A stretch of 26,293 nucleotides of DNA from an uncultured Porphyromonadaceae bacterium (lineage in GTDB: Bacteria > Bacteroidota > Bacteroidia > Bacteroidales > Muribaculaceae). The notes beneath the pieces were generated by a model. It searched no databases, was not told the origin of the DNA, and saw nothing but the letters and a program-made list of their open reading frames with translations. Below are positions 19,844-26,293 of this stretch, piece by piece (the stretch's first letter is position 1; every line of letters starts with the position of its first letter). The stretch spans positions 1 to 26,293 of the forward strand of contig CABRGT010000023.1 in the NCBI GenBank assembly GCA_902470475.1, given 5' to 3'. The position numbers and the translations under genes are program-made.

Positions 19844-22492
19844 TCAAAACTTGCCGGTCAGGATCCGCCGTATGTCATTGAGCTTGGTGAGCGCCTCGAG
19901 CGGGGTGAGATTGTTGATGTCGATGCCGAGAATCTCGTCGCGCACCTGGGCCAGGACGGGGTCGTCGAGCTGGAAGAACGACAGCTGCATGCCCGGTGCG
20001 TCATCGACGGCCGCCAGGGCGGCACGGGTGTCATCGGGTGCGGCGGGAGCTCCGCCGTCGGGTTCGGAGCGGCGCGTCCCCTGTTCGAGGGTGTGGAGCA
20101 CCTGCTCGGCCCGGGCCACCACGCTGCGGGGCATTCCGGCCAGACGGGCCACATGGATGCCGAATGAATGTTCGGATCCTCCGGGAGCGAGCTTGCGCAG
20201 GAACACGACCTTTCCGTCGATCTCGCGGACGGAAACGTTGACATTCGAGATACGGTCGTGTGTCTTCTCCATCTCGTTGAGCTCGTGGTAGTGGGTGGCG
20301 AAGAGTGTCTTGGGGTGCAGTCCGCTGTAGTCGTGGATGTACTCGACGATGGCCCATGCGATGGATATGCCGTCGTAGGTGGATGTGCCGCGGCCGAGTT
20401 CGTCGAAGAGGATCAGCGAGCGTTCCGACATGTTGTTGAGGATGGCCGCCGCCTCGTTCATCTCGACCATGAACGTGGATTCGCCCAAGGATATGTTGTC
20501 GGACGCGCCCACGCGCGTGAAGATCTTGTCGACGTAGCCGATGCGGGCACTGTCGGCGGCTACGTAGCAGCCGATCTGCGCCATTATGACATTGAGCGCA
20601 GTCTGGCGGAGCAGGGCTGACTTACCCGACATGTTGGGGCCGGTGATCATCATGATCTGCGGGCCGGCGTTGTCGAGGCGGATGCTGTTGGATATGTAAG
20701 GTTCGCCGGGAGGCAGCTGGCGTTCGATGACCGGGTGTCGGGCCTCGGTGAGGCTGATTTCGAGCGAATCGTCGACCTGCGGGCGACAGTAATGGTTCTC
20801 GGCGGCGACGCGAGTGAAGGCGTTGAGCACGTCGAGCCGGGCCAGCAGCGCCGCATCGAGCTGCATGGCAGGTATGTATTCGGTGACAGCCTGTACGAGG
20901 CGGTTGTAAATTTCGTTCTGGAGCGATTCAATCCTTTCCTGGGCCGTGAGTATCTTCTCCTCGTATTCCTTGAGTTCCTGGGTGATGTAGCGCTCGGCGT
21001 TGACCAGGGTCTGCTTGCGGATCCATTCCTGCGGCACCTTCTCGCGGTGGGTGTTGGTGACCTCGATGTAGTATCCGAAGACATTGTTGAATCCAATCTT
21101 GAGCGAGCTGATACCGGTCGCGGCGATTTCGCGGGCCTGGATTTTCAGCAGATAGTCCTTGCCGGAATAGGCGATGGCCCAGAGCTCGTCGAGTTCGTCG
21201 CTGACGCCTGACATGATGAAATCGGGGGTGCCGGATTTCGACAGGGGAACGTCGTCGCGAAGCTCGCGGGAGATGCGGTCGGCAGCTGTGGCGCACGGGT
21301 TGAGCTGCTCGCCCAGAGCCTGAAGGGCGGGCTCGTCGCTGCGCAGACATATGTCCTTGACGGGCTGTATCATGGCCAGTGCGTTGCGGATCTGCAGCAG
21401 TTCGCGTGGCGTGACGCGGGCGGCAGCCACTTTCGACACGAGCCGCTCGAGGTCGCCGACCCGCTGAAGCATGTCGCAGAGGTCGTCGCGGTCGTCGGGC
21501 GAGCGGAAGAAAGCGTCGACCACGCTCAGGCGCGCGTTGATAGCTTTCGGATCTTTCAGCGGAAAGAGAAGCCAGCGGTGAAGCAGCCGGGAGCCCATGG
21601 GGGTGACCGTGCGGTCGAGCACGCTCATGAGGCTTTTTCCGCCTTCGTCGAGCGGCGCTATGAGTTCGAGGTTGCGCACGGTGAAGCGGTCGAGCCGTAC
21701 GTAGCGGTCTTCCTCGATGCGGGCTATTGATGTGATGTGGCTCAGGCGCGAGTGCTTGGTGATGTCGAGGTAGTGGAGGATGGCGCCGGCGGCGATGATG
21801 GCCTCGGGCATGCCCTGTATGCCGAATCCCTTGAGCGAGGCGACACCGAACTGCGAGCGGAGGCGTTCGCCGGCGGCGTCGGCGGTGAAAATCCAGTCCT
21901 CCAGCTCGAACATGAAGTATTTCTCGCTCAGCGCGTCGATGGCGCGCTGGCGGAGTCCGCGCTCCACGAGGACTTCCTTCGGCGCCATATTCGAGATGAT
22001 CTTATCGACGTAGTCGGCCGATCCCTCGGCGGTAAGAAACTCGCCGGTCGAAATGTCGAGAAAGGCGACGCCTACCTGCGATTTGCCGAAATGCAGGGCG
22101 GCGAGGAAGTTGTTTTCCTTGTGCGACAGGACGTTGTCGCTCATGGCGACACCCGGAGTGACAAGTTCCGTGATACCGCGCTTTACGAGGGTCTTTGTCT
22201 TTTTCGGATCCTCGAGCTGCTCGCAGATGGCCACGCGCTTGCCGGCACGCACAAGCTTCGGAAGATATGTGTCGAGAGCGTGGTGCGGGAATCCGGCCAG
22301 TTCGACGTGCTGGGCGGAGCCGTTGGCACGGCGGGTAAGCGTGATGCCGAGAATCTCGGATGCCGTTATGGCGTCGTCGGAGAATGTCTCGTAGAAGTCG
22401 CCGACGCGGAAAAGCAGTATTGCATCGGGATGCTTTTTCTTCATCTCGATGTACTGCTTCATAAGCGGCGTCTCAACGATCTTTTTTGCCAT
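19844..22492 (-). CDS. mutS: DNA mismatch repair protein MutS
   Basis: Recognises base mismatches and small loops and starts repair with MutL. The 882-residue length is normal for bacterial MutS. The mismatch-reading Phe-x-Glu is in GDFYETF (Phe33, Glu35). The ATPase has Walker A GPNMSGKS (Lys624), the Walker B and signature region ILFDELGRGTSTYDG, the segment ASDNISLGESTFMVEM and THYHELNEME. The C-terminal helix-turn-helix region follows a Pro/Ala-rich linker, with the usual ending LTPLEALTKLNDIRRIL. It starts 24 bp after gpsA and is probably the last gene of a lysS-gpsA-mutS operon. No truncation or odd residue seen. Confidence 0.97.
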   Translation of the reverse strand: MAKKIVETPLMKQYIEMKKKHPDAILLFRVGDFYETFSDDAITASEILGITLTRRANGSAQHVELAGFPHHALDTYLPKLVRAGKRVAICEQLEDPKKTKTLVKRGITELVTPGVAMSDNVLSHKENNFLAALHFGKSQVGVAFLDISTGEFLTAEGSADYVDKIISNMAPKEVLVERGLRQRAIDALSEKYFMFELEDWIFTADAAGERLRSQFGVASLKGFGIQGMPEAIIAAGAILHYLDITKHSRLSHITSIARIEEDRYVRLDRFTVRNLELIAPLDEGGKSLMSVLDRTVTPMGSRLLHRWLLFPLKDPKAINARLSVVDAFFRSPDDRDDLCDMLQRVGDLERLVSKVAAARVTPRELLQIRNALAMIQPVKDICLRSDEPALQALGEQLNPCATAADRISRELRDDVPLSKSGTPDFIMSGVSDELDELWAIAYSGKDYLLKIQAREIAATGISSLKIGFNNVFGYYIEVTNTHREKVPQEWIRKQTLVNAERYITQELKEYEEKILTAQERIESLQNEIYNRLVQAVTEYIPAMQLDAALLARLDVLNAFTRVAAENHYCRPQVDDSLEISLTEARHPVIERQLPPGEPYISNSIRLDNAGPQIMMITGPNMSGKSALLRQTALNVIMAQIGCYVAADSARIGYVDKIFTRVGASDNISLGESTFMVEMNEAAAILNNMSERSLILFDELGRGTSTYDGISIAWAIVEYIHDYSGLHPKTLFATHYHELNEMEKTHDRISNVNVSVREIDGKVVFLRKLAPGGSEHSFGIHVARLAGMPRSVVARAEQVLHTLEQGTRRSEPDGGAPAAPDDTRAALAAVDDAPGMQLSFFQLDDPVLAQVRDEILGIDINNLTPLEALTKLNDIRRILTGKF

Positions 22493-22516
22493 CGGTCAGC
22501 GGATTTCGGATTGTTT

Positions 22517-23512
22517 TCAGGAGAAGCTCTCGGCTATGCGGCCGATTGCCTTGGCCGGTGACACGTTGCGGTAAAGAATATCGTATACGGCCTCGAGGAT
22601 GGGCATTTCGACGCGGAACTGGGCGTTGATGTCGGTAATGCACTTGGCGGCGTAGTAGCCTTCGGCTGTCTGCTCCATTTCCATGCGGGCGGCGGTCACG
22701 GAGTAGCCCTTGCCGATCATCGATCCGAAGTTGTGGTTGCGTGAGAAGCGCGAATAGGCCGTCACGAGCAGGTCGCCCAGATAGACCGAGTCGCAGATCT
22801 GGCGCGGGGCCGGTGCGGCTGCGGCGCAGAAGCGCTCCATCTCGCGGATGGCATTGGATATGAGCATGGCCAGGAAGTTGTCGCCGCGCTTCATGCCGTG
22901 GATGATACCTGCGGCGATGGCATAGACATTCTTGAGCACGGCGGCATATTCGATGCCTTCGACGTCGGTCGAGGTGATGACGTGCGAGCGTTTCGACACG
23001 ATCAGGCGACCGAAGTCGGCGGCCAGCGAGCGGTCGTGACATCCTATGGTGAGATAGCTGGGGCGGTCGAGCGCCACTTCCTCGGCGTGGCATGGTCCGG
23101 AGATGACCAGCTCGCGGGCTGACGATACGCCGAAGCGGTCGACCATATAGTCGGTGATGAGTTGGTTCTCGTCGGGAACGATGCCCTTGACGGCCGACAC
23201 TATGATTTTTCCGGCCAGCGGCACGGAGATCTTGTCGGTATGCGACTTGAAATAGGGCGACGGCATGGCCAGCACGAGTACGTCGGCTTCGGAGCATACG
23301 GCGTTGATGTCCGACGAGAAGTGAATGCGCGATGTGTCGAAGTTGACGTCGGTCAGGTAGGCGGGGTTGTGGCCGAGACGGAGAAACTCCTCGATGCGGT
23401 CGTCGCGGCGCATGTACCATGTGATCGTGTCGCAGTTGTTGAGCAACAGCTTGGCCAGGGCGGTAGCCCATGAACCGCCACCGAGAAGTGCGATGTTGCC
23501 GAGTGCAGTCAT
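22517..23512 (-). CDS. gpsA: Glycerol-3-phosphate dehydrogenase [NAD(P)+]
   Basis: Reduces dihydroxyacetone phosphate to sn-glycerol 3-phosphate, the backbone for phospholipids; cytoplasmic. 331 residues, normal length. The NAD(P)-binding loop is LLGGGSWATALA (residues 9-20). VSAVKGIVPDENQL, the ISGPCHAEEVA segment (SGPxxAxE signature), EYAAVLKNVYAIAAGI with the catalytic Lys, and FLAMLISNAIREM follow in family order. The end (AEGYYAAKCI, PILEAVYDILY) matches the C-terminal helical domain. It lies between lysS (104 bp upstream) and mutS (24 bp downstream), without a consensus promoter of its own, so is likely cotranscribed with lysS. Confidence 0.96.
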   Translation of the reverse strand: MTALGNIALLGGGSWATALAKLLLNNCDTITWYMRRDDRIEEFLRLGHNPAYLTDVNFDTSRIHFSSDINAVCSEADVLVLAMPSPYFKSHTDKISVPLAGKIIVSAVKGIVPDENQLITDYMVDRFGVSSARELVISGPCHAEEVALDRPSYLTIGCHDRSLAADFGRLIVSKRSHVITSTDVEGIEYAAVLKNVYAIAAGIIHGMKRGDNFLAMLISNAIREMERFCAAAAPAPRQICDSVYLGDLLVTAYSRFSRNHNFGSMIGKGYSVTAARMEMEQTAEGYYAAKCITDINAQFRVEMPILEAVYDILYRNVSPAKAIGRIAESFS

Positions 23513-23580
23513 AATGCTTGCTTTTAAATGAAAAGAGGTTGGTTAAGCTACGGGCGGAGAGAGCTTGACGCGATGTCGCG

Positions 23581-23607
23581 CCCGCAGACGCCTACAGGCG
23601 CTGCGGG
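23581..23607. other. GC-rich hairpin between lysS and gpsA
   Basis: CCCGCAG (23581-23587) and CGCC (23589-23592) pair with GGCG (23597-23600) and CTGCGGG (23601-23607), with a single bulged A. A small palindrome CGCGATGTCGCG (23569-23580) adjoins it. No T run follows on either strand, so it is not a standard terminator; it may set relative mRNA levels of lysS and gpsA-mutS. Confidence 0.45.
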
Positions 23608-23616
23608 GCGGTCGGC

Positions 23617-25356
23617 TCACTCTGCCGCTGCGGCAGCTGCGGCGTCGATCCATCCCTGGATCTCGGCGGGAGTGGTCTTGAGACCGAGCTTATATTTCTT
23701 GTTGACGGCCAGCAGATCCTGGAACAGTTTGCCAGCTACGGCGCCTTTGAGTGCGTCGACGGTGAGTATGCCTGCTTTCTGTACGGGGGCTACCCATTCG
23801 GCGGGTACTCCTACAGCCTCGAATGCCTCGGGCTTGTCGCGCTTTTCGACTTTCTCGGGACGCATCTGCGGGAAAAGCAGCACTTCCTGAATTGTGGTCT
23901 GGCCGGTCATCAGCATGACGAGGCGGTCCATGCCTATGCCCATGCCCGATGTGGGAGGCATGCCGTATTCGAGGGCGCGGATGAAGTCGCCGTCGATGAT
24001 CATGGCCTCGTCATCGCCTTTTTCGGCAAGGCGCATCTGCTCGACGAAGCGTTCGTACTGGTCGATGGGGTCGTTGAGCTCGGAGTATGCGTTGGCGAGT
24101 TCCTTGCCGTTGACCATGAGTTCGAAGCGTTCGGTAAGCTCGGGATTGTCGCGGTGGCGCTTGGTCAGCGGCGACATCTCGATGGGGTAGTCGGTGATGA
24201 AGGTGGGCTGGATGTACTTGCCCTCGCACTTCTCGCCGAATATCTCGTCGATAAGCTTGCCCTTGCCCATCGAGGGATCGACTTCGATCTCAAGTTCCTT
24301 GCAGACCTGACGCAGATCGTCCTCGGACATGCCGGTGATGTCGTATCCGGTGTGGTCCTTGATGGCCTGAGCCATGGTGACGCGCGGGAACGGGGCCTTG
24401 AACGAGATGACGTTGTCGCCTACTTTCACGGAGTCGGTGCCGTTGACGTCGAGGCAGATCTTCTCGAGCATCTTTTCGGTGAAGTCCATCATCCAGTTGT
24501 AGTCCTTGTATGAGACATAGATCTCCATGCAGGTGAATTCGGGGTTGTGCGTGCGGTCCATGCCTTCGTTGCGGAAGTTTTTCGAGAACTCATACACACC
24601 TTCGAATCCGCCTACAATCAGGCGCTTTAGGTAGAGCTCGTCGGCGATACGCAGGTAGAGCGGAATGTCGAGGGCGTTGTGGTGGGTGATGAAGGGACGT
24701 GCGGCCGCACCGCCCGGGATGGACTGCAGGATCGGAGTCTCCACCTCAATGTAGCCCTTGGAATTGAAGTATTCGCGCATGGAGGTGTAGACTTTCGTGC
24801 GCTTCAGGAATATATCCTTGACACCGTCGTTGACCACAAGGTCGACGTAGCGGCGGCGGAAGCGGAGTTCGGGATCGTCGAATGCATCGTATGTGACGCC
24901 GTCCTTGACTTTTACGATCGGCAGGGGACGGAGCGATTTGCTCAGTACGGTGAGTTCGGCGGCGTGTACCGAGATCTCGCCCGTCTGGGTACGGAACACA
25001 TAGCCTTTTACTCCGATGAAGTCGCCGATGTCGAGAAGTTTCTTGAACACAGTGTTGTACAGTTCCTTGTCTTCGCCGGGGCAGATGTCGTCGCGCGAGA
25101 TATACACCTGGATGCGGCCGTGCGAGTCCTGCAGTTCGACGAACGATGCCTTGCCCATGATGCGTCGGCCCATGATGCGTCCGGCTACCGATACTTCCCG
25201 GCGGGGCGCGTCGTCGGTGAACGTGTCTTTGATTTCATCGCTGTAGCCGGTTACGGGAAATTCGGCTGCAGGATAAGGATCAATACCCATTGAGCGCATC
25301 GTTTCGAGAGAGTTGCGGCGGATTATCTCCTGTTCGCTAAGTTCAAGAATATTCAT
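23617..25356 (-). CDS. lysS: Lysyl-tRNA synthetase, class II
   Basis: Charges tRNA-Lys; cytoplasmic dimer. 579 residues. An N-terminal OB-fold anticodon-binding domain (about 55-160, VAGRIMGRRIMGKASFVELQ) precedes the class II core. Motif 2 includes FRNEGMDRTHNPEFTCMEIY (about residues 263-282), and motif 3 includes GMGIGMDRLVMLM. Beyond LLFPQMRPEKVEK there are about 70 extra C-terminal residues (AGILTVDALKGAVAGKLFQD to an alanine-rich end) compared with the ~505-residue proteobacterial enzyme; such an extension is usual in Bacteroidetes. It has its own promoter, divergent from the sigma factor gene. Confidence 0.96.
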   Translation of the reverse strand: MNILELSEQEIIRRNSLETMRSMGIDPYPAAEFPVTGYSDEIKDTFTDDAPRREVSVAGRIMGRRIMGKASFVELQDSHGRIQVYISRDDICPGEDKELYNTVFKKLLDIGDFIGVKGYVFRTQTGEISVHAAELTVLSKSLRPLPIVKVKDGVTYDAFDDPELRFRRRYVDLVVNDGVKDIFLKRTKVYTSMREYFNSKGYIEVETPILQSIPGGAAARPFITHHNALDIPLYLRIADELYLKRLIVGGFEGVYEFSKNFRNEGMDRTHNPEFTCMEIYVSYKDYNWMMDFTEKMLEKICLDVNGTDSVKVGDNVISFKAPFPRVTMAQAIKDHTGYDITGMSEDDLRQVCKELEIEVDPSMGKGKLIDEIFGEKCEGKYIQPTFITDYPIEMSPLTKRHRDNPELTERFELMVNGKELANAYSELNDPIDQYERFVEQMRLAEKGDDEAMIIDGDFIRALEYGMPPTSGMGIGMDRLVMLMTGQTTIQEVLLFPQMRPEKVEKRDKPEAFEAVGVPAEWVAPVQKAGILTVDALKGAVAGKLFQDLLAVNKKYKLGLKTTPAEIQGWIDAAAAAAAE

Positions 25357-25397
25357 TGTGTCTGTGGCGGTTTATTGTCGTTTCTCAAAAATTACCG

Positions 25398-25428
25398 CAA
25401 AGATAGCTGTTTTTTATCGATTTTGCAA
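25398..25428 (-). promoter_or_regulatory. Promoter of lysS
   Basis: On the minus strand TTG (25426-25428), 20 bases, then TATCTTTG (25398-25405). It matches the Bacteroidetes consensus and leaves a leader of about 35 nt. Confidence 0.65.
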
Positions 25429-25701
25429 GAAGGAGGCCTGCGGACACATTGAATTGTATATGATTTATGGGGCTTTGATCAGGCTCTAAAAGGTGGTCAC
25501 GACTTTTGGTCGGTCAACGCCCGGTATGTCGATGAAATCAATATTACAAAGATGTTACAAACAAATGTCATTTCGATAAAATTTCACCAGTTGTAACAAT
25601 GATGTAACAATTTGAAACAATTTTAAATTATTGATAAACAATATAATAAAAATGCAATTTGGGAAATTTTCAGTTGTTAACACTTATTAACATAAAAACT
25701 C

Positions 25702-25731
25702 TTGACAAAAAAATCGGGCGCGCTAATTTTG
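25702..25731 (+). promoter_or_regulatory. Promoter of the sigma factor gene
   Basis: TTG (25702-25704), 19 bases, then TAATTTTG (25724-25731), a Bacteroidetes consensus; the -33 part also reads TTGACA. It leaves a leader of about 65-70 nt. Confidence 0.7.
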
Positions 25732-25804
25732 CCTCAGAAAACAAAAAAAGCCAATAAGAAATTCATCCGAAAAAACGATATAAAACCTCTAAAAATTAAA
25801 CGTT

Positions 25805-26293
25805 ATGAAGAGCGAAAAATTCCAGTCGAATCTCATGCAGCTCCAGGGCAATCTGCTTAACTTTGCCTATATGCTGACCTCAAACCGCGACGACGCCTAC
25901 GATCTGCTCCAGGACACGACCCTGAAGGCCCTGGACAATGAAGACAAGTACGCCGAGAACACCAATTTCAAGGGCTGGGTGTTCACGATCATGCGCAACA
26001 TCTTCATCAACAACTACCGCCGCGGCCAGCGCGCCGCCACGGTGGTGGACACCACCGAAAATCTCTACCACCTGAACCTGTCGCAGGACTCGGGGCTGGA
26101 AGCTCCCGAAGAATCGCTGCACGCCGCTGAGATCACCAAGGCCATCGACGAATTTCCCGAGGAATACCGCGTGCCGTTCTCGATGCACGTCGCAGGCTAC
26201 AAGTACAACGAGATCGCCGACCACATGAATCTGCCGCTCGGCACGGTCAAGAGCCGCATCCACTTCGCCCGCAAGAAATTGCAGACCCGCTTC
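25805..26293 (+). CDS. ECF-type RNA polymerase sigma factor, 3' truncated by window edge
   Basis: 163 residues are visible from the ATG at 25805 and the frame is still open at the window end, so the stop is missing, probably only by a few codons. Region 2 is clear (NLLNFAYMLTSNRDDAYDLL, then FKGWVFTIMRNIFINNYRR, the core-binding and -10 recognition part). Region 4 has a helix-turn-helix (EFPEEYRVPFSMHVAG, YKYNEIADHMNLPLGTVKSR). There is no region 1.1 or 3, as in ECF sigma factors. No anti-sigma gene can be seen because the window ends. The long divergent leader with repeated TTACAA-like sites suggests regulated expression. Confidence 0.9.
   Translation, partial: MKSEKFQSNLMQLQGNLLNFAYMLTSNRDDAYDLLQDTTLKALDNEDKYAENTNFKGWVFTIMRNIFINNYRRGQRAATVVDTTENLYHLNLSQDSGLEAPEESLHAAEITKAIDEFPEEYRVPFSMHVAGYKYNEIADHMNLPLGTVKSRIHFARKKLQTRF

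Larger units (their letters stand above)
25357..25804. other. Divergent regulatory region between lysS and the sigma factor gene
   Basis: 448 bp, strongly AT-rich between 25540 and 25710. It holds the lysS promoter (25398-25428) and the sigma gene promoter (25702-25731). Between them are paired short repeats: TTACAAA at 25544-25550 and 25555-25561, and TGTAACAA (inverse sense) at 25592-25599 and 25603-25610, which look like operator half-sites. No reading frame is convincing. Confidence 0.6.

Overview
The window reads as a chromosomal segment of a GC-rich member of the Bacteroidales, most like the Muribaculaceae of the gut. This is inferred from three things. Promoters have the Bacteroidetes form (TTTG or TTG, 19-20 bases, then TAnnTTTG). 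Two secreted proteins end in tails like type IX secretion sorting domains. The gene families present (BspA-like leucine-rich repeats, CBM26 starch binding, inositol lipid enzymes, long LysS) are typical of that order. No tRNA, rRNA, CRISPR array, insertion sequence or prophage was seen.

Left part (1-6750). A 3' fragment of a biotin-protein ligase is followed by a secreted L,D-transpeptidase and a six-helix HdeD-like membrane protein. Two large secreted proteins follow on the minus strand: a CBM9-like plus CBM26 putative starch-binding protein, and an internally duplicated BspA-like leucine-rich-repeat protein. Two gene-poor stretches stand out. 1770-2161 holds a consensus promoter with no annotated gene and a possible 23-codon ORF. 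6195-6755 holds a C8 tract, a cluster of nested hairpins and tandem repeats.

Middle (6756-12700). tyrS and cdd are on the minus strand. A membrane-anchored TPR protein, a MATE transporter and a secreted esterase with a C-terminal propeller fragment are on the plus strand. A small proline/glycine-rich lipoprotein lies on the opposite strand, and its 3' end overlaps the MATE gene by 131 bp.

Right-centre (12723-19764). This is the most interesting block: a locus for inositol phospholipids and inositol sphingolipids. Eight minus-strand genes run nearly without gaps from a consensus promoter: an ATP-grasp enzyme, a PgpA-like phosphatase, a GtrA-like membrane protein, a CDP-alcohol phosphatidyltransferase, an AUR1-like PAP2 enzyme, a second unusual CDP-alcohol phosphatidyltransferase, a 74-residue protein of unknown function and a HAD protein. 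myo-Inositol-1-phosphate synthase follows with its own promoter. The inferred route is glucose-6-phosphate to inositol-phosphate, to phosphatidylinositol phosphate, to phosphatidylinositol, to inositol phosphorylceramide. The roles of the ATP-grasp, GtrA, second transferase, 74-residue and HAD proteins are not settled by sequence.

Right end (19844-26293). mutS, gpsA and lysS form a probable minus-strand operon. An AT-rich regulatory region separates lysS from a divergent sigma factor gene cut by the window end.
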